Below, piece after piece: positions 45,278-53,998 of a stretch of 64,000 bases of DNA. Within the stretch, counting starts at the first letter, position 1; every line of letters begins with the position of its first letter. The translations under genes and the position numbers were made by a program. The notes beneath the pieces are model-generated. The model did no database searches and had not been told where the DNA came from. It saw nothing but the letters and a program-made list of their open reading frames with translations. Source of the stretch: Gemmatimonadota bacterium (GTDB taxonomy: Bacteria > Gemmatimonadota > Gemmatimonadetes > Longimicrobiales > Gaopeijiaceae); NCBI GenBank assembly GCA_026706635.1, contig JAPOYJ010000075.1, forward strand, positions 62,001-126,000, read 5' to 3'.

Positions 45278-47570
45278 CCACGCGACTGACTGCCTGCGGG
45301 TCGGCACGGCCCCCCGTGGCCCGCATGGCCTCGCCGACGAAGAACCCCAGCAGTCCGCTGCGCCCCGCGCGGTAGTCGGCCGCCTTCTCCGGGTTGGCGG
45401 CCACGATGCCCTCGACCACTCGGCGCAGGGTTTCCTCGTCGTCCACTTCGGCGAGGTCCAGCGACAGGCGCACCTCCTCGAAGTCGCCACCCCCTTCGAG
45501 GAGCGCCTCCAGCACCCTGCGCCCCTGCCGGTGCGAGAGATCGTCGGCCTCGACGGCGCGTACGAGATCTGCCAGCGCCTCAGGCGCCAATCGTCGGATA
45601 GCGAGCGTTGCGCTCCGTCGGACAAGTCGCGCCACGTCGTTGACCAGCCAGGAGGCTATGGCACCCGCGCTCGCGGGGTGGCTGGCGCTGGCCTGGTGGA
45701 AGAGATCGAGCGCTGGCTGAGATCGGACAAGGCTGACGGCGGTCGCCTCGCCGACTCCCAGGGATCGCAGCTCCCTGAAGCGGTCTCGCTCCAGTCCGGA
45801 GGAGAGCGACGCCTCCGGGGAGCGTGCGGCGTTGGCGTCCACATTGCGCGTGCGCGCTCCCCGCTCGGGGTCTGCTGCGGCCGGGGCGGAGGCGCGACCG
45901 GTGCCGCTCCCCTCCCTTCGCAGCCTCTCCGCCCAGCTGTCGCGGAGCGTGACGACCCGGTTGAAGACCAGCCGATCCGGACGCGAGTCCGCCGGATCGG
46001 TGAAGAAGTAGCCGAGCCTCTCGAACTGGTAGTGCGTGCCAGGGGCGGCACCAGCGACACCAGGCTCGACCAGACCCGTCACAGTGCGCTCCGAATCCGG
46101 ATTGAGGGCGCTTGGCAGGTCGTCGAGCGGCGGATCGGGCACCGCAAACAGGCGGTCGTAGAGGCGCACCTCGGCGGGCACGGCGTCGGCCGCCGAGAGC
46201 CAGTGGATCGTGCCGGGCACGCGACGGCCCTTGGGCGCGACCCCGCCCAGCGTCCCGGGGTCGTGGGAGCAGCGCAACTCGATGATCCGGCCTCCGCCGT
46301 CCCGGACGACCTCGTCGCAACGAATCGTAAGGGCGTACTTGAGCCTGACCTCCCCGCCCGGACGGAGCCGGTGGAAGCCAGGCGGGGGATTCTCGGCGAA
46401 GTCGCCGCGCTCGATGTAGATCTCGCCGCGTAGCGACAAGTCGCGCTCCTCCTGCGTGCCGTCGTCGGAGCCCGGCATCGTCGGGGCCGTGAGCGACACC
46501 AGCCTGCCAGCGTCGAAGTCCGTCAGCACGACCTTTAGCGGGTCCAGGATGCAGAAGGCGCGCGGTGCCCTCCGGTTGAGGTCGTCGCGTATCGCGAACT
46601 CGAGCTTCCCGTGGTCGACACGCGAGTGGGCCCGGGAGACGCCGACCATCTCGCAGAAGCGGCGGATCGCCGCCGGGGTGACGCCACGCCGCCTGAGCCC
46701 GGCGATCGTCGGCATGCGCGGGTCGTCCCAGCCCCGCACCGCCCCCGCTCCAACGAGCTCCTTCAGCTGGCGCTTGCTGGTGACGACGTGCTCGACGACC
46801 AGGGGGGCGAACTCGGTCTGCTCGGGACGGGGGAGCGGCGCATCCACCTTCGCGAGCAGCCAGTCGTAGATCTCGCGGTTGTTCTCGAACTCGAGTGTGC
46901 AGAGCGAGTGGGTCACGCGCTCGATCGAGTCCGAGAGGCAGTGCGCGAAGTCGTACATCGGGTAGATCGGCCACCCGTCGCCCTGGCGGTAGTGGGTCGA
47001 GTGGCGGATGCGGTAGAGTAGGGGGTCCCGCATGACCATGTTGGGGTGGGCCATGTCGATCCTGGCCCGAAGTACATGGCTGCCGTCGGGAAACTCCCCC
47101 GCCCGCATCCGCTCCAGCAGATCCAGGTTCTCCGCGACCGGGCGATCACGCCATGGGCTCTCCACGCCGGCCTTGGTCACCGACCCCCTTCGGGCGCGGA
47201 TCTCCTCCTCGGTCGAGGAATCCACGTAGGCCAGCCCTCGGCGAACGAGCAGGACCGCGTACTCGTACAGCTTGCCGAAGTAGTCGGAGGCGTGGTAGAG
47301 ATGCTCGCCCCAGTCGTGGCCCAGCCACCGGATGTCGCGCTTCATCGCCTCGACGTACTCGGATCTCTCGGTCTCCGGATTCGTGTCGTCGAGGCGCAGG
47401 TGGCAGCGCCCGCCAGGGTGCTCGGAGGCGATCCCGAAGTTGAGGTGAATCGCCTTGGCATGGCCTATATGCAGGTAGCCGTTGGGCTCCGGCGGGAAGC
47501 GGGTGACGACGCTGCCTCCGTACTTCCCGGTCTCCTGGTCCCGGGCTATCATGCTCCTGACGAAGTCCAT
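45237..47570 (-). CDS. glnS: Glutaminyl-tRNA synthetase with C-terminal YqeY/GatB-like tail
   Basis: 777 residues from ATG 47570, longer than the usual 550. Residues 1-550 are GlnRS: RFPPEPNGYLHIGHAKAIHLNFG (HIGH), RLDDTNPE, the TSKRQLKEL (KMSKS equivalent) near residue 265, WDDPRMPTIAGLRRRG, and the anticodon-binding beta-barrels. After an alanine/arginine-rich linker, residues about 595-775 form a GatB/YqeY domain (WLVNDVARLVRR, GLLGFFVGEAMRATGGRADP), an arrangement known from Deinococcus GlnRS, where the tail helps bind tRNA. Having GlnRS suggests direct charging of tRNA-Gln. Ends inside the converging RND gene. Confidence 0.93.
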   Translation of the reverse strand: MDFVRSMIARDQETGKYGGSVVTRFPPEPNGYLHIGHAKAIHLNFGIASEHPGGRCHLRLDDTNPETERSEYVEAMKRDIRWLGHDWGEHLYHASDYFGKLYEYAVLLVRRGLAYVDSSTEEEIRARRGSVTKAGVESPWRDRPVAENLDLLERMRAGEFPDGSHVLRARIDMAHPNMVMRDPLLYRIRHSTHYRQGDGWPIYPMYDFAHCLSDSIERVTHSLCTLEFENNREIYDWLLAKVDAPLPRPEQTEFAPLVVEHVVTSKRQLKELVGAGAVRGWDDPRMPTIAGLRRRGVTPAAIRRFCEMVGVSRAHSRVDHGKLEFAIRDDLNRRAPRAFCILDPLKVVLTDFDAGRLVSLTAPTMPGSDDGTQEERDLSLRGEIYIERGDFAENPPPGFHRLRPGGEVRLKYALTIRCDEVVRDGGGRIIELRCSHDPGTLGGVAPKGRRVPGTIHWLSAADAVPAEVRLYDRLFAVPDPPLDDLPSALNPDSERTVTGLVEPGVAGAAPGTHYQFERLGYFFTDPADSRPDRLVFNRVVTLRDSWAERLRREGSGTGRASAPAAADPERGARTRNVDANAARSPEASLSSGLERDRFRELRSLGVGEATAVSLVRSQPALDLFHQASASHPASAGAIASWLVNDVARLVRRSATLAIRRLAPEALADLVRAVEADDLSHRQGRRVLEALLEGGGDFEEVRLSLDLAEVDDEETLRRVVEGIVAANPEKAADYRAGRSGLLGFFVGEAMRATGGRADPQAVSRVATETLSAATRASS

Positions 47571-47578
47571 CCAGTCCT

Positions 47579-48664
47579 CTACCTCCCTCCGACCGTCTCT
47601 CGAATGCGCCCACCCCCTAGCACCCGGTCTCCCTCGAAGAAGACGCTCGACTGCCCGGGTGCCACAGCCATGGCACCCTCCCTGAAGGAGAGACCCACCG
47701 CGTCGTCGTCGATCTCCTCGACTGTGCAGCGGTGCACCGGCGCACGGTAGCGGATCTGCACTCCGAGCCGGCGACCCGGAACCGGGGGCGGTCCCAGCCA
47801 GTTGAGGTCGCCGACGACCGCACCGCCGACCTCGAGCAGGTGGCGCGGCCCGATCACCACCTCCCGCGTCGCGGGTCTGATCTCGATCACATGGTAGCGC
47901 TCGCCTCGCCCGCCGCCGATACCCCTGCGCTGCCCTACGGTGAAGCCCGCGTAGCCGCCGTGCCGCCCTAGGACGCGCCCGCCGGGGTCGACGATCGGGC
48001 CGGGCGAGAGCGCAGCGTGGGTGGGAAGGAGCCTGTCGGCGAGCAGATCCCGGTAGTTGCCGGTCGGCACGAAGCAGATCTCCTGCGACTCCGGCTTGTT
48101 CGCGGTGACCAGCCCAAGGGCGCGCGCGCGCGACCGCACCTCGTCCTTCGCAAGCCCGCCGACCGGAAAGTGCAGCTTCCAGAGCATCTCGGTGGGAAGC
48201 CCCCAGAGGAAGTAGGACTGGTCCTTGGTCCGATCCGCCCCACGCAGCAGTCGAGGCGTCGATCCAGTATTGTCAATGCGTGCGAAGTGACCGGACGCAA
48301 CACCTTCGCAATCAAGAACTTGACCGCGCACGAACAAGTCCCCGAACTTGGTGTTCGAGTTGCACTGAACGCACGGATTCGGCGTGCGGCCATTCGCGTA
48401 TTCCGAGACGAAGTCGTCGATCACGTCGCGGGTGAAACCTTCCTCCACATCGAAGACATAGTGGGGAATGCCCAAGCGGTCGGCCACTTGGCGTGCGTCC
48501 GCGATCCCCTCGAGCCCGCAGCAGCTTCGCTTGGAGGCGGCCGCGTCGCCGCTGTAGCAGAAGGTCTTCATCGTCGCCCCTACGACATCGTGCCCGGATT
48601 CCACCAGCATCGCGGCTGCCACCGAGGAGTCGACTCCGCCCGACATTGCGACCAGTATCCTCAT
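47579..48664 (-). CDS. mnmA: tRNA-specific 2-thiouridylase MnmA
   Basis: 361 residues from ATG 48664 (MRILVAMSGGVDSSVAA). Thiolates U34 of tRNA-Lys, Glu and Gln. PP-loop SGGVDSS, the catalytic cysteines in NPCVQCN and ESQEICFVP, plus DQSYFLW and GQRRGIGGG are all present. The sulfur donor, a cysteine desulfurase, is the next gene upstream, 16 bp away, so the two form a functional pair. Ends 8 bp before the glnS start; tRNA-Gln is one of its substrates. Confidence 0.95.
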   Translation of the reverse strand: MRILVAMSGGVDSSVAAAMLVESGHDVVGATMKTFCYSGDAAASKRSCCGLEGIADARQVADRLGIPHYVFDVEEGFTRDVIDDFVSEYANGRTPNPCVQCNSNTKFGDLFVRGQVLDCEGVASGHFARIDNTGSTPRLLRGADRTKDQSYFLWGLPTEMLWKLHFPVGGLAKDEVRSRARALGLVTANKPESQEICFVPTGNYRDLLADRLLPTHAALSPGPIVDPGGRVLGRHGGYAGFTVGQRRGIGGGRGERYHVIEIRPATREVVIGPRHLLEVGGAVVGDLNWLGPPPVPGRRLGVQIRYRAPVHRCTVEEIDDDAVGLSFREGAMAVAPGQSSVFFEGDRVLGGGRIRETVGGR

Positions 48665-48680
48665 CTGCCCCGACCGCCCT

Positions 48681-49895
48681 TCACGGGTTGCCAGCGGTGC
48701 CGAGCGCCCGCGCCCGCTCGGCTGCCCCCACGACGAGCTCCGCAATCCGCTCACCGGACTGGGCGGCGTTCAGGCGACCGAAGCTCAGTCGCACCACGGC
48801 GCCGGAATCGTCCGGTTGAAGCGCCTCCACCGCGCGGCTGCGTCTCCCCGACCCGCTGGCGCACGCCGATCCTGCGGAGGCCGCGACGCCCACCCGGTCC
48901 AGAGCCGCCAGGAGCACATCCGAGTCCGCGCCCGGTATTCTGAGCGACGAGATGTGCGGTGCCCTAGGCGCCTCGCTGGCAATTGCCCGCGCTCCCGGGA
49001 CTCCGGCCAGCACCTCGGCCTCCACGCGATCCCGCAACCTCTTCAGTCTTCTCGCCTCGCTCCGCTGCTCGCCGACCGCAAGGCGCACCGCCTCCGCCAG
49101 CCCGACTGCGCCGACCACATCCTCGGTGCCGGGTCGAAGTCCCCTCTCCTGACCCCCGCCGAAGTGGAGCGGCTCCAAGGTGCCGCGCTCCCGAACCAGC
49201 AGGGCCCCGGCGCCCTTCGGTCCGTAGAGCTTGTGTCCCGTCAGGGTGAGCATGTCAGGGGACAGCTCGTCTGCCTCCACCGGGAGCTTTCCCACGGCCT
49301 GCACCGAGTCGCTATGAAGCTGGACGCCGTGGTTGCGGCACATCTCGCCGACCTCGCCGATCGGGAGCTCCAGGCCCGTCTCGTTGTCGACCCACATGAA
49401 CGAGGCCACGGAGGCTCCCTGCCGGAGCGCCGTTGCAAGCGCGCCAACGTCCAGGCCGAGCCCCGAGAATCGCACCACTGTGTGCCGTCCTCCCTCGGCG
49501 GCAACTCGCCGTGCCGCCTCGAAGACGGAAGGGTGCTCGATCGCCGAGGTAATCACACGCGCTCTCGTGCCCCGCGCCGCATCGTGTCGCGCCCGCCCAA
49601 GTATCGCCAGGTTGTTCGACTCCGTCCCGCCACGCGTAAAAACAACGCACTCAGGCGACGTACCGAGCGCGTGCGCCAGCGTGCTGCGCGCCTTCTCCAG
49701 GAGAGTCCGCGCTCTGCGCCCCCACGCATGCGTGCTCGACGGGTTGCCGAAGTTGTCCTCGAGAGCCAGCTGCATCGCCGTAGCCACCTCTGGACGCACT
49801 GGCGTGGTGGCGGCGTGGTCCAGGTATACGGGCACAGAATTGGCGGGCAACGGCGCAGGTCTCCGGTTCGGGGGACAATTCCCAATATCGCGCAA
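48681..49895 (-). CDS. Cysteine desulfurase (IscS/NifS family)
   Basis: 404 residues from ATG 49895; a GTG at 49835 would start nearer the conserved VYLDHAATTPV and gives the usual length of about 384. PLP enzyme that moves sulfur from cysteine to acceptor proteins such as MnmA. Motifs: FGNPSSTHAWG, RGGTESNN, SAIEHPSV, DSVQAVGKLPV, TGHKLYGPKG (PLP Lys) and the active Cys in SAGSACASGS, within the SSxxAC loop of group I enzymes. If selenoproteins are made here, such an enzyme could also supply selenide, which is inference. Confidence 0.93.
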   Translation of the reverse strand: MRDIGNCPPNRRPAPLPANSVPVYLDHAATTPVRPEVATAMQLALEDNFGNPSSTHAWGRRARTLLEKARSTLAHALGTSPECVVFTRGGTESNNLAILGRARHDAARGTRARVITSAIEHPSVFEAARRVAAEGGRHTVVRFSGLGLDVGALATALRQGASVASFMWVDNETGLELPIGEVGEMCRNHGVQLHSDSVQAVGKLPVEADELSPDMLTLTGHKLYGPKGAGALLVRERGTLEPLHFGGGQERGLRPGTEDVVGAVGLAEAVRLAVGEQRSEARRLKRLRDRVEAEVLAGVPGARAIASEAPRAPHISSLRIPGADSDVLLAALDRVGVAASAGSACASGSGRRSRAVEALQPDDSGAVVRLSFGRLNAAQSGERIAELVVGAAERARALGTAGNP

Positions 49896-49919
49896 TGCGG
49901 CCCCGAGGTGGGACGGCTA

Positions 49920-50144
49920 CTACCCGGCCTCTCGGCGCACTCTTGCGAAGCGCCCGCCCTCCCGCTCTACGCCGCGGCTCCCCTCGACCGACGCCTTGCG
50001 CTGGGACTTCTCGCGACCGCCGAGAAACTCCGTGACCTCGGCCTCCAGGACCTCCTGGATGAACTCCTGAACCTTGCCGCGGACCAGATCCTCCAGCCCG
50101 CGCCAAGAGAGCTGCGCTGGACATGCCCCCGGCCGTTTCCTCAT
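49920..50144 (-). pseudogene. IS256-family (Mutator) transposase N-terminal remnant
   Basis: 74 residues from ATG 50144. The stretch SWRGLEDLVRGKVQEFIQEV, then EAEVTEFLGGREKSQRKA matches the N-terminus of Mutator-type transposases (LEAEVTEFLGR.....R). The rest, including the DDE catalytic core, is gone; the sequence ends in an R-rich tail and stop. A decayed insertion sequence at the left edge of the peptide/propeller cluster. No terminal inverted repeats were found. Confidence 0.6.
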
Positions 50145-50149
50145 AATGG

Positions 50150-50744
50150 GTAGGAACGAGAGTTCGATGTGCCGCCCCGCCGAGGGGCGTGGCTGGCGCG
50201 ACGAACGAAGGGCGAACTTCATTGACTTGACTGGAGCGAGCTCGATGGGTGGAACCGGAAGAGCGAGGCCCGACCCGGCGGGGCCGGTGGGGGAAGTCCC
50301 GGAGGACTTGGTCGAGAGGTGGAAGCAACACAGGGACCGCATGCTGGGCGCCGCCCGTGGCTACGCAGGGCAGGCCACCACCGCCGCGACCCGCCCTTCC
50401 CGGTGTGGAGGATCGGCGTCGACGCGAGTATTGTCGCATGGATGCAGCCGGACCGTCTCCCGGCGAGTGCCCCCGAACGAGAGCCTCGTCCGTACTGGAT
50501 GGGTTTGAGTGCGCTCTCCGTCGCCCCCGGCGTCGTTCACGTCGTTGCAGACCTGACGAGCGACGATCGCCTGCTGATTACGTACAACGAGGACGGTCGC
50601 GTGCTGTCCAGCAGAGTCGTTGAGGGCCCCTTCGGTCTCATCGCAACGGCCTCGCGCGCCCAAGTCCTCGCGGCGTTGCGGGTGTTCTCGACGAGCGAAA
50701 TCGTGATGTATTCCTGGCGGTGGCGACTCCGCGCCCCCGCCTGA
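50150..50744 (+). pseudogene. Degraded C-terminal part of a beta-propeller-like gene
   Basis: Two frames share the content: one reads EVPEDLVERWKQHRDRML (about 50293-50347), and after a frame change near 50390 another reads PPFPVWRIGVDASIVAWMQPD, VAPGVVHVVADLTSDDRLLITYNEDGRVLSSRVVEGP and ends at 50744. The end part resembles the last blades of the propellers downstream, including the helix preceding the final blade, but no signal peptide or GEGPGE motif remains. Probably cut by the adjoining IS256 remnant and frameshifted. The intact part could also be a short unknown gene. Confidence 0.4.
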
Positions 50745-50776
50745 ATGTGGATCACTTCCCGAAAGGAGAATCCTCG

Positions 50777-50992
50777 ATGCGTATTCCGAAGGGTCCCATC
50801 CCCGCGGTCCTCGCGGCGCTGGTCGCGACCGGTGTGCTGGGGACGCCGGAAAGCGTGGCCGCGCAATCGCCCGATTTCTGCGTTAGATGAAACCGACAAG
50901 CCCCCGTTTCCGGGGATGTCGCCAACAACTTGCATAGCGCGACCCATGAGAATGGCTGCGCTCTCGGGAGTGGCTTCTGGGTTGGGTACTGA
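50777..50992 (+). CDS. Small secreted peptide, interrupted by in-frame UGA (candidate selenopeptide or pseudogene)
   Basis: ATG 50777 has AAGGAGA ten bases before it. 37 codons encode a signal peptide (PAVLAALVATGVLG...SVAAQ) and SPDFCVR, then UGA at 50888-50890. The same frame continues for 33 codons (including NNLHSATHENGCALGSGFW) to a second UGA at 50990. A strong stem-loop at 50894-50921 begins just after the first UGA. With selB in this genome, readthrough as selenocysteine would give CVRU, a CxxU pair, in a 71-residue peptide. The plainer alternative is a nonsense mutation in a peptide gene. Position directly before a propeller gene matches the intact peptide/propeller pair at 52329-53998. 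Confidence 0.4.
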
Positions 50993-51108
50993 CAGCGGGT
51001 GGCCGGGCAGAGATGCTTCCGGCAGCGGCAGCGCAGCGTGCGGCATCGCCACTGCCAAACGGCATTATTCACTCGCGAGAATAGCCGAAATACGGGCCGG
51101 GCTTCAGC

Positions 51109-52263
51109 GTGTCACCATCTGATACCGCTCTGGTTCGGTGGGTCCTCTTTTGCACGGCCCTACTCGCAGCGTCGCCTTGCGTCGCCGCCGCCCAAGTCGA
51201 GCAGTGGACCTTGGAGCGCACCGTCACGATTGGCGAAGCGCTTGATGACCAGGAGACTGGACTGACCAGGGTTGGCGATGTCGTCGTCCTCGAGGGGCGC
51301 CTGTTCGTGGCGCAGCCACGGGAGCGTTGCCTTCGCATCTTCTCTCTAGCGGGCGAGTTTCTTGGCGTCGTTGGCCGCGAGGGCGAAGGACCGGGCGAGT
51401 TCGGTTATGTGAACGGCCTGGGCGTCCGCGACGGACTTCTGTGGGCTTCGGACAGCTTCCTCGGACGCGTGCAGTACTTCGACCCAGGAGGCCAATACGT
51501 CTCCTCGCTACGGATTCGCGGCCACCCCACGCTTCCCATCATCGGTCTTGAAGTACTCGCGGTCCTCGCGGATGGGTCCATGTTGGCCAGAGACCCGCCC
51601 GGTGCCAGCCAGCAGGCAGCCTTTCCCGATCGACCAGAACATGTGATTCGGCTCGACGAGCGTGGATCGCTCCGAGACACCGCGTCGGTGCTCGTGGGAT
51701 CTCCCAGCGTAGTGGCGCTAGGGGAGACCAGCCGTGGAGGAATCAGCTATACCATGTTGCCCGAGTCCTACCGCTCACAGTTCAGCCCAAGTCCAGACGG
51801 GACGGGGTTCGTGGTGCTTCACCGCGAGGCCGCCAGGCGCGCCGAGCCACACACGTTTCGCGTGATCCGGTTCGACGCCGGTGCGGATACCGTGTGGGCG
51901 CGCGACATTCAGTATGATCCGATCCCGGTCACTTCCGCGTGGCGGTCGCAACATCTGAAGGAGCGCGATGACTTGAACGCCCCTATGCTGCGGGAGCTTC
52001 GGCGTGCCTATCGAAGACTGGAGTTCTTTCCTCCCGTGCGGCAAGCAAAGGCCGGGGCGGATGGCACGACCTGGCTGCGCATCCGCACGGGCGTTGATGC
52101 GTGGGAGTGGGAGGTACTGGACCGGTCCGGCCGTTCCATCGCACGCGTTGGGATGTCGCCGCAAGGCTGGTTGAAGTGGGCGGGCACCGACACACTTTGG
52201 TTCCTTGACCATGACGAGTTTGATGTTCCGTACCTGGTTAAATACACGATCCGGCGGCCGTAA
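51109..52263 (+). CDS. Secreted six-bladed beta-propeller protein (propeller 3)
   Basis: 384 residues from GTG 51109. Signal peptide WVLFCTALLAASPCVAAA, mature start QVEQWTLERTVTIG. Blades: VVVLEGRLFVAQPRERCLRIFSLAGEFLGVVGREGEGPGEFGYV (signature near residue 95), LWASDSFLGRVQYFDPGGQYVSSLRI, a WLRIRTGVDAWEWEVLDRSGRSIARVG blade and the closing VPYLVKYTIRRP. Close paralogue of propeller 4 (52769), aligning from QxExWTLERTxTIG to the end, so a local duplication. Preceded by the interrupted peptide and followed by an intact one. Likely exported and functionally tied to the peptides. Confidence 0.8.
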   Translation: MSPSDTALVRWVLFCTALLAASPCVAAAQVEQWTLERTVTIGEALDDQETGLTRVGDVVVLEGRLFVAQPRERCLRIFSLAGEFLGVVGREGEGPGEFGYVNGLGVRDGLLWASDSFLGRVQYFDPGGQYVSSLRIRGHPTLPIIGLEVLAVLADGSMLARDPPGASQQAAFPDRPEHVIRLDERGSLRDTASVLVGSPSVVALGETSRGGISYTMLPESYRSQFSPSPDGTGFVVLHREAARRAEPHTFRVIRFDAGADTVWARDIQYDPIPVTSAWRSQHLKERDDLNAPMLRELRRAYRRLEFFPPVRQAKAGADGTTWLRIRTGVDAWEWEVLDRSGRSIARVGMSPQGWLKWAGTDTLWFLDHDEFDVPYLVKYTIRRP

Positions 52264-52328
52264 GCGGCCCACCGGTGGCCTCGCAAGACAACTACCGACC
52301 GCCTAGAACAAGAGGGAGAGATCACCTG

Positions 52329-52772
52329 ATGACCAATTCACTGACTCGGCTGTCCTTTTTATTTTCGAGCGTGCTCGCGTTCGCATGTTTGGGCGTGCCG
52401 ACGATCGCCATGGCTCAAGTGTCTCGGAGTCCATACTGCTACAACCGCGAAGTCCAAATTGAGGATGAAGATAGTTGGTTTGAGTGCTTGTCATCGAATA
52501 AGAAAGCGACTATCGGTTACCTGGAGTGCACGCTGCACAACAACGGTCAATACGAAACAAGCTCCGAAGGAACTACCGGTGGGCATGACTGTATGGTCCC
52601 AATGGCCTTGAACGGACGGGTCGTGACGGATACGGAATGGGTGCCGTGGCCCCGAGCGGTCGCGACGGGGGCGGCTACCCGGCATGAGTGCACCGGAGGG
52701 ATCATCACAAGACCCAATTCCCGAGGGCAGATCGCTGAAATGCGTTCGGTCCTCAGGCATGTCAGAATATGA
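52329..52772 (+). CDS. Small secreted cysteine-containing peptide
   Basis: 147 residues from ATG 52329, preceded by GGGAGAG at eight bases; an upstream GTG at 52275 lacks such a site. Signal peptide SFLFSSVLAFACLGVPTIAMAQ, then about 118 residues with five cysteines (PYC, FEC, LEC, HDC, HEC), acidic at first, with HNNG and GGHDC segments. No family recognised. The codons are noticeably more AT-rich than those of its neighbours. Its stop overlaps the ATG of propeller 4 (ATGA), so the two are translated together. The odd Cys number leaves one thiol free or for linkage. Confidence 0.65.
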   Translation: MTNSLTRLSFLFSSVLAFACLGVPTIAMAQVSRSPYCYNREVQIEDEDSWFECLSSNKKATIGYLECTLHNNGQYETSSEGTTGGHDCMVPMALNGRVVTDTEWVPWPRAVATGAATRHECTGGIITRPNSRGQIAEMRSVLRHVRI

Positions 52773-53998
52773 GATTGCCGCCGGTAGTCGCCTCCTTGTT
52801 CGATGCCAACATGCGGCGGTGTCTTCCCATCGGCCGACGGCACTGGGAGCGAGCCGCCGTTCTGGCCGTCTTCTGCGTGGCCGTCCCCTTCCCAGCCTCG
52901 GGACAGATGGAGCGTTGGACGCTTGAGCGCACGATTACTATCGGTGATGCGATGGGCTCGGAAGCGGGACTCACGCGGGTAGGAACGGTGATCGTCCGGG
53001 ACGACCGGCTGATCGTGACGCAACCCCGGGAGCGGCGGCTCCGGATCTTTTCCCTCATTGGAGATTTCCTCGGATTCATCGGTCGCGACGGAGAAGGGCC
53101 AGGGGAGTTCAGGGCGGTTGGCCGTATGGGCCTGCTGGCAGACGGCCGGTTGTGGGTCCACGATCCCCAGTTGCAACGGATTCAGCACTTTGATCTCGCG
53201 GGGCGTGTCGTGTCGACTGAGCGGGTTAGGGATCATCCGGCGTTGCGTGGGTGGGGTAGCGTGCGAGGACTTCTTGAGGATGGGTCTCAGCTCGTCTGGT
53301 ACTCCGCGTCGTCGTCCGAGCTGGTTAAGTCTCCGCAGCTGCCCGAGCCAGTGGTGCGATTTCCAGAGGACGGGCAGCCGCCGGACACGGTCGCCATGAT
53401 CGTCGGGCGAAACGACATCTTGGCGCTGTCCGACGGCACCGCGGGGGTGAGAGTTCTTGCGCTCCATCCGCTGTCGTACCGCTCGCGTCTTGCCGTCGGG
53501 GCGGACGGATCGGGGTTCGTGGTTGTTCACCGGACCGGTGCCACAAGTGACGAACGACACACCTATAGCGTGATCGGGTTCGACGGCCGCGCGGACACCG
53601 CTTGGGTGCGGGAGGTCCCGTACGACCCAGTCCGCATTCCGGAAGGGTGGCGGCAGCGGCGTGTGGAGGAGCGTATTGGCTACCCAGATCGCCTGCACCC
53701 CAGTGTTTCCGAACGACACTTTCGGAATGTGTTGAAGCGTGCCTATGGCGGCCGTGCTTTCTTTCCTCCCGTTGAGCTTGTCGTACGAGCCGCAGCGGAA
53801 GGGACCACTTGGCTTCGGTTGCGTACGGGGGTCGAGTCGTCGGAGTGGGAAGTGCTGGACAAGTTCGGCCGTTCGGTTGCGCGTGTCGATCTACCTCGAG
53901 GCAGCATCAACTGGATCGGCAGGGAGTCGGTGTGGGTCACGGAGCGAGATGAACTCGATATTTCGTACCTGGTTAGATATGTCATCCACCGTCCCTGA
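52769..53998 (+). CDS. Secreted six-bladed beta-propeller protein (propeller 4)
   Basis: 409 residues from ATG 52769, overlapping the peptide stop; ATG 52811 is an alternative start. Signal peptide near residues 25-45 (RAAVLAVFCVAVPFPASG), mature start QMERWTLERTITIG. It contains VTQPRERRLRIFSLIGDFLGFIGRDGEGPGEF, LWVHDPQLQRIQHFDLAGRV, TTWLRLRTGVESSEWEVLDKFGRSVARVD and ISYLVRYVIHRP, matching propeller 3 blade for blade. Overlaps propeller 5 by 20 bp. Tight coupling to the peptide gene argues for a joint role. Confidence 0.82.
   Translation: MRLPPVVASLFDANMRRCLPIGRRHWERAAVLAVFCVAVPFPASGQMERWTLERTITIGDAMGSEAGLTRVGTVIVRDDRLIVTQPRERRLRIFSLIGDFLGFIGRDGEGPGEFRAVGRMGLLADGRLWVHDPQLQRIQHFDLAGRVVSTERVRDHPALRGWGSVRGLLEDGSQLVWYSASSSELVKSPQLPEPVVRFPEDGQPPDTVAMIVGRNDILALSDGTAGVRVLALHPLSYRSRLAVGADGSGFVVVHRTGATSDERHTYSVIGFDGRADTAWVREVPYDPVRIPEGWRQRRVEERIGYPDRLHPSVSERHFRNVLKRAYGGRAFFPPVELVVRAAAEGTTWLRLRTGVESSEWEVLDKFGRSVARVDLPRGSINWIGRESVWVTERDELDISYLVRYVIHRP

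Noticed and set aside
50990-51108. Second UGA at 50990 as another selenocysteine codon
   Set aside because: The frame beyond it is arginine-rich and unlike a peptide, and no hairpin directly follows; treated as the real stop.
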